From Epiperipatus broadwayi (taxonomy: Eukaryota > Onychophora > Udeonychophora > Euonychophora > Peripatidae): 64,000 nucleotides of DNA. Position numbers and translations under genes: made by a program. The stretch spans positions 1,133,508 to 1,197,507 of the forward strand of contig JAQFVV010006429.1 in assembly GCA_028023455.1 (NCBI GenBank), written 5' to 3'. This document shows, piece after piece, positions 38,150 to 49,080 of the stretch. Under the pieces are notes generated by a model. That model saw only the letters and a list, made by a program, of their open reading frames with translations. It had not been told where the DNA came from and did not search any database. Numbering within the stretch: the stretch's first letter is position 1; every line of letters begins with the position of its first letter.

Positions 38150-38935
38150 TACTGGGATGAATTACAAGATTATTTGCCATTGTCATATAAGCAGCTTCCT
38201 TGAATTTTCTTCCTTGCACATTTTCCTTCTCTATCCAATATGTTTGTCTCTTCCCAATTAAACATATGGTCATTAGTACATATATGGTCTGCTAACTGTA
38301 GACGCATCTGTTTTTCTCTTTTAGCCATTAGTTTGCTTTCAATTATTATTCAACAGAGCAATAGATCTCACCAATATACTTCCTTCAACTTTCACATGGT
38401 ATTTTATAGATGCAGATTTTGTTCTTCAGCATTTTTAGTTTAGGCATGGTAGAAGTAAGAATTCCTTGAAGTGGAGTTTGACTTTGGAAAGATGCTCAAT
38501 TGCTATATTGTCTACACATTTTTTTTTAAATTTGACCATCAATTCTGGTATATATGGAAACACTATAATATGAATAATGTTTATTATTTTGCTGTCTCTT
38601 TTTGCTGGCTATTAAAGATTTTCTGGATGATCAATGATGGATAACCAGTCTTCATGAGAGATTGTTCTATGTGAATCTTTTCATTTTCCAAATTACTATT
38701 TTTTGAACAAATTTTCTTTACTCTGTTCCACAATGATAGTATAATTCCATGATTAGTGCTTCTGGTATGATTGGATGTATATGCCAAGAATTAGCCAGAG
38801 TGTGTTGGTTTCCTATACACTGTCATTTTACTTTGCTCTGATAGAGTCTTGACACAAGAACCTCGAAGAATGCCAAATTTTGTTCTTGTTCAGACTCCAT
38901 TGTGAATGTAGTTGAAGGAATAACATTTGCATGGA
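38150..38935 (-). pseudogene. Penelope-like element fragment, minus strand (RT end plus GIY-YIG)
   Basis: Reading down from 38935: STTFTMESEQEQNLAFFEVL (the thumb-side FLDVL motif), SNHTRSTNHGIILSLWNR, NEKIHIEQSLMKTGYPSLII, then after a frame break IYKIPCES and KYIGEI near 38380-38420 (the paired GIY and YIG motifs of the endonuclease), then ADHICTNDHMFNWEETNILD and REGKCARKK near 38220-38310. The order RT-GIY-YIG is diagnostic for Penelope-type PLEs. The YxDD catalytic block is absent because the copy begins after it. Stops and frameshifts make it inactive. It abuts the oppositely oriented copy at about 38935. Confidence 0.8.
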
Positions 38936-39960
38936 AAAACCTGAAATCACAGCCATAAATACTACTGCATGTCCACCTAAAGTATGACTTCACTATGTTG
39001 ATGATACATTTATGGTATGGCTGCATGATGAAGTGCAATTACAGTCATTTTAAAGGCATATCAACAACATATCTCCTTCAATTAAATTCACAAGGGAATC
39101 ATAATGAAAAATTATCATTCTTAGATGTTCTTGTGACAAGATTCCCTCAAAACAAAGTAAAAACAGCTGTGTATAGGAAACCAGTATATACTGGAAATTA
39201 CCTTGCATATACATTCAATCATATCAGAAGCACTAAACATGGACTTATACTATTACTATGGAACAAAGCAAAGGAAGTTTGATCAGAAACCAGTGATTTT
39301 AAAATGAAAAGATTGACTTAAAACAAACTCTCATGAAGAATGTATTCATCAGTGGTCTTTAAGAAAGACTTTAATAGTCAACAAAATGAGACCCAAAAAA
39401 GAATCAATTACTGATACTGTAGGGTATCCACACATACCAAGAATGGTGGACAAATTAAAGAAAATCTATAGACAATATAACATTAGACCAGTTTTCCAAA
39501 GCCATAACATACTCTGAAGGATTCTTACTTCTACCATGTTTAAACTGGAAATGCTGAAGAACAAAAACTCCATCTATGAAATACCACGCAATGTGAAAAT
39601 ATATTAGTGTGACTTGCTGAAGAACAAAAATTTCATCTATGAAATACCATGCAAATGTGAAAGTATATTAGTGTCACTTGTCCTGTTGAACAGTCATAAA
39701 AAACAAGAACTAAAAGTTAAAAGAAAAAACCAGATGTGTCTACAGTAGCAGGCCTTATTATTGCTAATGATCATATATTTAACTGGGAAAAAACAAAATT
39801 ATTGGATAGAGAGGAAAAAGTACAAAGGAGAAAATTCAAGGAAGCTTTTCATGTGGTAATGACAAATAATTCTATAAGTCAACTCAGTGTGGTAATACAC
39901 GATGTACGGAAGCATCTAATTAATATTGCTCTTAAGCAAGATAAATTAATAAATAAATAA
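38935..39960 (+). pseudogene. Penelope-like element fragment, plus strand (RT catalytic block to GIY-YIG)
   Basis: Starts with an RT segment containing HYVDDTFMVWLHDEVQ near 38993-39040 (the YxDD active site, intact), then KLSFLDVLVTRFPQNKVKTA, VYRKPVYTGNYLAYTF and STKHGLILLLWNKAKEV (open frame to 39282). Near 39570-39670 IYEIPCKCES is the GIY part of the endonuclease, inside a 63-bp duplication. The open frame 39736-39960 carries NDHIFNWEKTKLLDREEKVQ and RRKFKEA, the conserved H..W...LDRE...RR..EA end of the GIY-YIG domain. Frameshifts separate these blocks. It is about 80% similar in protein motifs to the minus copy, so the two are not one recent inverted duplication. Confidence 0.82.
39553..39680 (+). 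repeat. 63-bp tandem duplication inside the PLE
   Basis: GCTGAAGAACAAAAACTCC at 39553 and GCTGAAGAACAAAAATTTC at 39616 start two adjacent copies covering the GIY motif (IYEIPC). The duplication disrupts the endonuclease. Confidence 0.9.
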
Positions 39961-40185
39961 AAATTGAAGAACTTACAAGGATTTGAATCAACTCTCATAT
40001 TAAATATATGAAATTTCTACTATCTGTTGACTTTTACAGAATAGCTCAATTGGTTAGAGTTTTTGCCTTAATTCATTATTTAAGAATCTAAAGGTGCGAC
40101 ATCAGCTCTTATGCTAGTGTTGTCACTGGTTAGATCAACAACACTTGAAGAAGAGTGAAGAATAATACTACTTGAAATGTTGTAT
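39961..40185 (+). mobile_element. tRNA-like 3' tail of the plus-strand PLE
   Basis: TAGCTCAATTGGTTAGAG at 40054 matches a tRNA A-box region; a weak B-box-like GGTGCGACATC follows near 40093. Sequence around it (TTTCTACTATCTGTTG before, CACTTGAAGAAGAGTGAAGAATAAT after) matches the tail of the minus-strand PLE, so the unit is homologous. Confidence 0.65.
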
Positions 40186-40194
40186 CATTACTAA

Positions 40195-40375
40195 CCTAAA
40201 AAACAGGCAAAACTCTCTGCATGTATTGCCATTCAGTGCAATTCAGAGTAATCAATGGATGCTAGAAGACTTGTGCATAAAATCCCCATTTAGTGCCTAC
40301 TCATTCAATATCCCCAGAATAGTTTCTGGCTTGTGGCCTTCATCAGTGAGGAACCTTGGATCTGAGAGCACTGCA
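40195..40375 (-). mobile_element. SINE-like element with conserved core (copy 2)
   Basis: Minus-strand reading gives CTGATGAAGGCCACAAGCCA near 40340 and, further on, TTTTATGCACAAG...CATCCATTGATTACTCTG and the tail GAGAGTTTTGCCTG. It is colinear with the 7612 copy. A plus-oriented tail fragment follows at 40540-40625. Confidence 0.55.
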
Positions 40376-40539
40376 CCTAGATCTTAGGATCTAATGCAAT
40401 CCTCCAGCAGCGACCCTTTATTTCTACTTAACTACAAAACTATGAGTCTTAAATTGAAAACACCATAATATTTTCAATCCAATCTCAGTAGCTTATATAG
40501 TCATGTAGATCTGAACTCACTTCAGTACCTAAATACTCT

Positions 40540-40625
40540 GGCTTGCACTGAGTGGTAATACATACAGAGTTTTGCCTGGTTTAACAGTTAAGAGCAAGCA
40601 TAAGAAATGGTGATCATGTGATCAT
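40540..40625 (+). mobile_element. SINE-like tail fragment
   Basis: GCACTGAGTGGTAATACATA then AGAGTTTTGCCTGGTTT matches the tail of the 7612 element, inverted relative to the neighbouring 40195 copy. Confidence 0.45.
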
Positions 40626-41990
40626 TACTAACCTGTATTATCTATTGATATGTTGTTACTAACAAGTTGTTTTGTATTTGTAAAGTTTAAATAAATTTTA
40701 AAATTTCCCATATATTTAACATTTAATGATATATGAGGGAAATAGTACAACATATTATCATATTAAACAGGATGATTTATAAAAATAAGTAGTATTGATT
40801 ATTCACATTTTAATATTATATTGGCTTATTTATTATTATTTATATATAATGAAACTTTTTATATTTTCATAAGTGTTCTAGGGAGCTATTGGGAGAAGTT
40901 CTTGAAATGTATATATAATGTATAATAAGTGATTATTTTATGCATCATGTGAAATAATAAATGATCTATGAATTGTGGTGAGACCTTATATCTTTCAGGT
41001 ATGTTAACATATGTTTCTGTATGTTTTAATCTATTTCATTACATATTTTGGTGCATGCTTGGCTGAATGTTTATGGTGATGGCATACTATTGTAATTATT
41101 TGCTGGACTATTTCCAACATCTTGTTTAGTTGTTACATGTTTTTAGAAAAGTTCAATCTTTATTTATAGTTTGTTAAATGCATGCTAATATTAAAATTAA
41201 TACACAAATTACTATGGAACTAATTGATTTTTCTTGAAAAAGTATGAATAACTTTTCAACTTTTCTCAAATTGTTTAACTATTAAGCTGGATGATGGAAA
41301 TACTTAAACTGATAACAAATTTGAATGCAAAATTCAGGGATAAATAAAATGAATTTATGAGACTCTCTCCCTCATTTAATAATTATCCATATTGTAGTAG
41401 ATTGTCTAATGAAATACTTTAGGATTGACTAATTTCATGGTGATTGACTTATCATTAATAAAATAAGATAAAGATTGACATATTTATGCAGAAATAATGT
41501 GGTGCATTAGTTATTTGGTGGTTGATATAGAACTTATACATACAATAAAGTGACTGGTTAATTCTTTACATTGTATGATGATTGAATGACAAATATTATA
41601 TGCACTATGATTGGAACTCTAGTTGCATTAATTTTTTTGTATGTACTCCATTATAACATTAAAAAGTCAATTTTGAGGAACTACTGATTGTTGAAAATTT
41701 TTAACTATTATTTTCTTTTATTACTATATTTTAAAGCCATTTATTGTTTAATAAGTATAGGTTACATGAAGTTTAAACCTTATAGATATGATAGGGAGAG
41801 AGTTTAAGAAAGATATAGATAAACAAATACATTTTCATGTTCTTATCATATATAACAATGTTTACATTAACAGTTTTAAAGTTAATTAAGGATAATAAAA
41901 ATAATTCATTCAGATATAAAGTGTTTAGACTTGATAATTGTCTATTGTTGCAGCTACCATACAAGTATAATCAAAACTTATTATGGTTTC
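40626..41990. other. AT-rich DNA, no recognised gene
   Basis: Nothing beyond chance short frames. Confidence 0.5.
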
Positions 41991-41999
41991 AGATGTTGG

Positions 42000-44900
42000 T
42001 GCATTAGGGATCAGTTAACTTCAAACATTGTATGGGATCAGTAGTTTCTTTTTTTTCTGGATAGTTTCCAATCAGTCACACTTGAATGTGCATCTAATCC
42101 ATGAGAGAGCATATAGTACAGAATTTCTAAATGAATGTTTGCATACATATCTTGTTTGGATGGATGGAATAGGGTGCTAATATTATACTTGGAGTTGCTA
42201 TAAAGGTTGTGTATGTTCTCAAGGCTTCTACATTCAAAGAAAAATGGTATTAGTTTACAATATCTTTATGGCAAAGGGTGCATTATTTATCCACATTCTT
42301 ATATTGTCTTCTTTATCTATAAAAATGAAGTATAGATAAATATTCTAAGTTTATTTTGCTAAAAACATCCAGGTACTTAGGCTAAGCAATCAGTATTTAA
42401 ATTTTTTAATCAGTTGTTTGTTGTTTATATTAAATATTGATTTATTTCCACAATATGAAGGAAAAATTTGAATGTATCTAAATATCTGCCAATATTTGTA
42501 TTTAGTATTGGAAGGGAGAAAGTCAAAATTAGGATTTGTGTGAAGTGATAGGATCAAATTTTCCTAGAATTTAAGTAGTGATTGTGGTTTGTCAATTGGC
42601 ATAAGTTTTAATGTTTCTATCATGTGTGAATAATTTGATTGAAATTAAAAGTTTATTGGGTGTTTTTGGCTTCTGAATGTATTAAACATACAGAATCCAA
42701 GACCATTGAAAATGTATATTATCACCATTTCATATGCATACACATGCTGTTAATAGTAGTATCAAATTCTTCATAAAGTAGTGCCACCAATTGCAAGCCT
42801 TCATAATCAAGGATGTAGAAAGGATTATACATAAAATCTCTATCTAGTGCCTACTCATGCAACACTCCCAGACTAGTTTCTTACTTGTGGCTTTCATTAG
42901 TGATTATGAAGGCTTGTACTTGGTAGCATTACTGTTTAGAAAGTTTTGAACTTTTATTACAATTAAGAATTATTGTGTGATGTAGTCTATTGAGTGCAAT
43001 AGACAATATATGATTTTCCCAAACAAGATTTTTTAATTGAGAGTATATTTTTTAGTAAAAGTTTTTGTATAGATTACTATCAGTAAGAAATATGAAATTC
43101 TTGTTATAATTATGAGGTTAAAATGGAAGTTTTTGAATAGACAGATGACTTTATTAGGTTTTGACTTTTCTCATAAAGTTTTTGTTGTGAATTTCATATT
43201 GCTGAGTTATTTATATAAAATGGCAATCCAGGGAAAATATGTATGTTCCCTTTAAATTGTTATAATCAAACATATTGTTTGTTCATGTTACTAGTTTATA
43301 TTTTGAAATGAATTGTCCAGAATTTTCTGTAATTTATGAAATTTCTTAGGTGTTGATAGGAAAACTGTTATATTGTCCATATATGCAATTGATTGAGATG
43401 CTGTTTTTGAGTGCTGGGATGTACATATCAGAGAATTCTTTCCTAATCTCCACCAGTAAAATATTGATATACATAATAAAAAGAAGAGATCTTAGTGGTG
43501 AAGTTTATGATATTGGACAATGTGGAATAAAAGCTATGGTGAATGTTCAATTTAATGTTATGTGTATTTCATGATTTATAAGGAATTTAGTTAGTGTACA
43601 TAGGATCAATTTAGATACCATATTCTCTTCTATGGTTTTGATAAGGAAGTTTATTTGAACCATGTCAAATATGACTTTAATATCTAGTTAAATTGCTAAT
43701 GGACTGTATCATTGTCCATTCTCTTTCTGTGCTTATTATTATTTTAAATAAAAAGGCTGCTTGGTTTGTTGAAGAATCTTTTTATGCAAATTTGTATTTT
43801 AATAATGTGGGTAACAAGTATTGCTCTAGTTTGTCTTTTAATGTTGATTCTAAAATCTTAATTCTAAGGGATGTCATTGATATAATTTACGCTTTTGAAG
43901 TGAAGATATTTTTTCTTGTTTTTTAATGAAGTGCATGAGAAACATTTGGGTAAATTTCACATATAGTATAGACTTACTAAGATATGTAGTTGTTCTCCAT
44001 ATTTACAAGGTATTTTAATGTAAAATGATTTAGGTGGTTAAAAACAATATATGGTATTTCATGAATACCTGGATGACATGAATATAGAAAAGAAACTACT
44101 TCCTCTAAACAGAAGAGGTTTCCCAAGGAAGTTTAAGAAAGAATTGAATGTAATCATGCTTTGCAGTTTGCTTTTGTATTGGATAAATAGTGGATATAGC
44201 ATTTGTAGCATGCATACATTATGTTTTCAGTATTCAGTGCAGTAGGTACTCTGACAGGTGAAATATGTTCTTATCCCCATAGGATGTAGTTTCTTGACTA
44301 AGTAGTAGGTTTGTTTAGATATTTTTGTAATTGCTAAATATTCTGTTTTACAACTAAATTTGTATTGGTATCTTAGCGTTTTCTTACATTGTCATTACTA
44401 AATAATGTCAAATGAATAACTTTTTATGTAGTTCATCTGCAAGTGTTAATAATAATGCCAGTATGATCTGGGGGGGGAGTCTTAATGATGTATTTGATAG
44501 TAAATAAAAGGATATTAATAAATTTGATCCAGATTTGTATGCAATCTACTTCTAGTTTGCTGAGATTAAATAATTTGATATATGTTTCTGAAAATAGGGA
44601 TTTTGGTGTTATTTCAAAAGAAGTCTATTGTGGTTCTAGTAGATGTTTTTGATTCATTATTTGATAACTATGTATTAGTTGTTTTTTGTATGTTTTAAAT
44701 GTATTATATTAATTTAATGCACTGGAGTGAGGTGGTGACAATCATAGACATTGTAGACAGAGTGATTTATTACGAAGCCTCTTTATTTGCAATTAAAGCA
44801 TTCATGTTTAAGCCCATGAATCATTAATGACATCATGGCTTTCTGATACTTAATTTGAGAGAATATTATTAGTCTATGTTTTTGTGTAGCATGACTTTGA

Positions 44901-45160
44901 ATTTAAAACTATTGTCATATATTGGAACACGTGTATTGATTAAATAAGCAGGATGAAATCCTATGATCATTCCAAATGGTTTTATTAGTTGATGAAAGTT
45001 ATCAGTATTATAATTTAGATAGATATTTTTATGCAAGCTAGTGATATTCTCTCTGCATTGATTCACTTTGATCAGGGCATAATTTCCTAACATTTTATTG
45101 TTTGTTTGTTTTTTAATTTTCTTTTTGTTCTTCATTATGGAATTCAATGGTTATGAATCT
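42000..45160 (-). pseudogene. Jockey/R1-type LINE relic (endonuclease plus reverse transcriptase)
   Basis: Minus strand, from 45147 down: VNQCRENITSLHKNIY and the following IIGFHPAYLI, VPIYDNSFKFKVMLHKNID match the start of an EEP-type endonuclease (N..R....LH..I...IIL.QEP...). RT follows near 43930-43300: ILESTLKDKLEQYLLPTLLK, then an FDMVQINFLIKTIEENMVSK block (first palm motif), CPIS.TSPLRSLLFIMYINI (the GCPQGS...SPLLFxIYIN motif), and AYMDNITVFLSTP at about 43345-43386, where YADD reads YMDN, so the second catalytic aspartate is lost. Frameshifts and stops occur throughout. A SINE-like copy interrupts it at 42780-42925. The 3' limit is unclear. Clade named from motif memory only. Confidence 0.65.
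42780..42925 (-). mobile_element. SINE-like element core (copy 3)
   Basis: Minus-strand AATGAAAGCCACAAGTAAG, CTAGTCTGGGAGTG and GAGTAGGCACTAGATAG match the core at 7641 and 40340. Flanked by short inverted GAAGGCTTG sequences. Confidence 0.5.
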
Positions 45161-46249
45161 TGGATTAGGGCATTTTGCTATTTGGTAAATTGTATTCCAC
45201 AGGTGGGTGTACTGGTCATAATGAAGTTTTTTTTTAAAAAATGACATAGTGAACTGTTTATATCTGTGATGACTAGTATTATCAATTTTCCTGAGAACAC
45301 TCTCTTAAAAGAGTAAAAAAAAGCATAAAAAAGCATGAAAATCATAGAGTTAAATTTCTCAATTTTGCAATTTAGTTATTCACCAGTTTAAATTTGCTGA
45401 CAATTATTATCTTCTGAGTTCAAAGTTGTGCTAGTAAATCAAGTTTAATAAGGTCATTAATAGTTGAATGATGAAATCAGTGAGTTGTAGATTGATGTTT
45501 TTTTCACTGATATTGTTATTATTGCCAATATTTTTTTAAAACATGATATGTTTTATTAATTGAAAAGTTTTAGCAGCATTTGCATAGTAAATCTTGAAAG
45601 ATTGAAAGTCTTTTCCATGAGAATAGACATCTGCAGTTAATCTCAAAATTAATTTAATAATCCCTACATTTATTGTATTATGTATCGTTACTTTGCTGAA
45701 ATAAATGGAATGCTGATTTTTTAACATGTAATAATAAATAAATATATTAAAATTTAAGCTCAGAATCTCCAACGATGTGACCAAGATATATATACTTTAC
45801 CCTCTAGTGGCAACTTTGTTTTTTTTTTAATTATTATTATTTGCTATAAAATATTTTCATGACAATATTATATTTTATTGAATAGACTATGTACCAGTTA
45901 TATAAAAAATAATCCAAAGTTTTAATTACATTGGAAATTTGAACAGTAGGTCATACAAAATTCTTATACATATGGTAGTGCATTTATCTACCACATTAAG
46001 GTTTTAATTTAGATGAAGAAGTGCTTTTTTTAGTAAAATGCCTATATTCAGTTTTATTACTAGGGTTGGTAGCTTTCTGTCATTTATTCATATTACATGA
46101 CTATATAAAATATTTTTATATGACATCCATTAAAATATTTTTTTTAAATTTCTGTTATTCGTTATTAATCTGCTATTTAAAAATGTTACAATTTTACAGT
46201 TTGTCTTTCTTGTCAAAAAATAGTTGCTGATGTTTTTATCCTGATACGT

Positions 46250-46380
46250 CCAAAAACAATTGAATGGTTTATTACTGTGAGTCTTCATAAATAATTCAAG
46301 CACGCATCGGAAGCGACAAAATTGGATTATGATTCAGTGATCTTGAGTTACAGTCCTCCACTCCATCATATGAAAAATAC
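46250..46380 (-). mobile_element. Degenerate tRNA-derived SINE fragment (family S1, copy 2)
   Basis: AATTGAATGGTTTATTACT, GCATCGGAAGCGACAAAATTG and ATCTTGAGTTACAGTCCTCC line up with 16750-16875 and 48962-49075. The strand follows the promoter orientation of copy 1. Confidence 0.45.
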
Positions 46381-47507
46381 TACCTTTCAAAGAAATATTC
46401 ATAATTATATTTTTTTAAGTAAGTAATAATTACAATAAATAATATATAGAATACCCCCAAAAACATAGCACTAAAAATTTATAATATTGTAAATTTGATT
46501 CTCTTAAATGTTTGTTATTTCGGAAATAGTTTTAAAAGATGAGTATTTAAAAAATTGTAGGACTTGGAACATAGTTACTATCAACAAGTTTACTTTGTCA
46601 TTCAAATTTTTCCCTGATGGAGTCACATTATTTACTTACAGATAACTATTATGAAGACTATATAAGATATTTTATTATACAATTATGAGGTAAATATGTA
46701 ACCTACAAACATAAAATAGACGAATAAATATCTTATTATTATAATACAATTTTATTTCTATTATACAACTTTACTTTTGATTTTTTTGATATTGTTAATT
46801 TTCAATCGGTTGGAAAATTAAAAATTACTGACTTTCACCAATTACTTTTATTAGAATGATTTACGAAAGTCATTTTCAAATTAAATAAGTGAATAGCCCT
46901 TTTTATTTATGTTTTCTTTTTTTAGTAAAAAGAAATCTTTTAAAAAATCATAAATTATACAAGATAACTTATCTCGATATTTAAAAAAAAAGTAAAAGGT
47001 AAGCAAAAGGTTAATGAGTGTAGAACATTTCGTTACAAATGTGTTATTTTTATATGCCAATGCATTGCCAATTAGATAACTAAATTCAGACTAACCTCTA
47101 TTTTCTATCTAGTAATATCTAGATTCCCATTTATTAATAAATGACTAATTGGTTTAGCTGTAGCCTACCTATTTGAAAATTATATACTAAACTTATTTGT
47201 CCTTAAAAAAGTTTTTAAATACATCTAGCCTTCCTGGAACTGAATTCCAGATCTGCAGAGGTTGTGTTATTACTCCAACCTATAATCTAGCAAGACTAAT
47301 ATTAATATTTTCCAGAAGTGTTAAAACAAATAATTGAATAAAAATAGATTCAACATTTTAAAAACATAAGCTTTAATTAAATGATCAAGACAATCGTAAA
47401 AGTAAATTATTAAAGATTTATAGTCAGTTAGGAAATTTGTTTATGTCATATTTTATTAATGTTAAATTGCTAAATATAAATACCATTATGTAAAACTATT
47501 AAACAAC

Positions 47508-47580
47508 CTTGTGATGCAGTGTAAATTGTAGTCACTGTTGTACTCATGAGTTGAGGTTCAAATCTGGAATGTAGATTAAA
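47508..47580 (+). mobile_element. tRNA-like SINE fragment
   Basis: TGTGATGCAGTG (A-box-like) is followed at normal tRNA spacing by GAGGTTCAAATCTGG (B box). No cloverleaf with matching acceptor ends is visible, so it is not a tRNA gene. Confidence 0.5.
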
Positions 47581-48959
47581 AGTCATTATTCAACAATTAT
47601 AAAAAATGATTTAAAAAAAAACAAAAAACAAATTCTTAACCTAAACTATTTAATAGGAAATAATAAGAAATCCTAGATAAGTCTCATTTCTTGATATTTA
47701 GAACTCTAGCTTGCTTATAAAAATAAAGCTTCCATATATAAAACAACCATGGAAATACTTACTGGATGCTATTAATGGCTTTTTTTAATTAAGTAAAGTT
47801 TAAGAATAAATTAATTGCAGTATAGTTAACCAAAAGTTTCTAGTCTCATTATAATGATAAAAAATGTACACTTCTGAGTGTCAGATGTTATTTAATGTGT
47901 TACAAATAAGTTATAGACGACTTCATTATCTTCTTCCTGTTTTTACGGGAGAAGAGGGGGGGGGTAAAAGGGAGAAAAAAGGTGGAAATCATCTGTTTTA
48001 ATAAAAGTATTTCAGGAGTGTATATACTAACTGAATTTTTACTACTCTTTTATTTAGGGCTACCAAAAAAAAAAATTGAAAATCAAACTATTAGACTAGC
48101 TACCCAATGTAAATTAATTAAACTAAATTTTAAACATCCTGATGAAGCTTGAAAACAATTTTAACTTTAGAGTAATCGTAAGATTTTTTCTCCTCCAAGC
48201 AAACTACTGACCATTCAAAGACTTTACAACAAAAAATATATATTTTTAAATAAACAAACAACCTTATAACTATTATCTTATTCTCTACTTCTATATGGAA
48301 TGAGCTTTACCCTCTTGTGGAATATTTAAAGACTGTTTTATTCTATTTTATCAACATATATATATATATGTACTTGTATTTTTTTAAAATTTTATTTCAT
48401 AAATTTTAATTATATTATTAAATTTTATTAAGGTTTTTTCTCCCAATTATATACAAATTATAACCAAAAATATAAGTCGTACTTAAAAATATGAATCTAT
48501 TCTTCAGAATAGAAATAAAGATTATTTAAGTGGAAAATATGATACTAAAAAGTTAACAAAGATATTTAAAATATTTTTCTTTTGAATAAGAAAAAAAAAT
48601 CATTCTCTTTGCTAGATAAAATTTTGTTAAAAAATTAAATACAGTATTTATTATCTCTATATATTAATTAAACAGTTATATTGTAAAATATATTTGGATA
48701 ACTAAGTAGAAGATCTGAGTTTATTAGAATTCTCAAGATTAAATTTTCAAGTTGTTTTTTTTTTTTTTTTTTTTGCTGAATAAGTGTATATATATCATTA
48801 AAAAATCAATCAACACATAGACCATAACAATCAACAATTTCAAACTTTTGTCAAGGCAACCTCCTTTTAATAATAAAGATGGAAGTATCTATATACTTAT
48901 TTATAAATAAATTTATATACAGTTCATGCTGCAAAAAAAAAGGGTATATATAATAATAA

Positions 48960-49080
48960 TAATCGAATGGTTTATTGCTCGAAAGTTTAAAAGAAATTCA
49001 ACAACTGGAAATGAAAAAATTGACTGGCATTCCATAAATCTTGAGTTCTAGAACCTTCCTATTTTCCACTGCACCAAATT
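48960..49080 (-). mobile_element. Degenerate tRNA-derived SINE fragment (family S1, copy 3)
   Basis: AATCGAATGGTTTATTGCTC, AAAATTGACTGGCATTCCA and ATCTTGAGTTCTAGAACC match the other two copies of the family. Confidence 0.45.

Noticed and set aside
40325-40345. Hammerhead-like CTGATGAAGGCC...AGAAAC in the SINE core (minus strand)
   Set aside because: The core order and a 3-bp stem II are present, but I could find no stem I pairing with a correctly placed cleavage triplet, so it does not fold as a hammerhead in any copy seen here.
47508-47580. tRNA gene
   Set aside because: A and B boxes are present but no cloverleaf with paired acceptor ends could be drawn; the same holds for 37980 and 40054.
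48130-48160. CCTGATGAAGCTTGAAAAC as a possible hammerhead
   Set aside because: Only five bases separate the two core boxes, too few for stem II, and there is no stem I.
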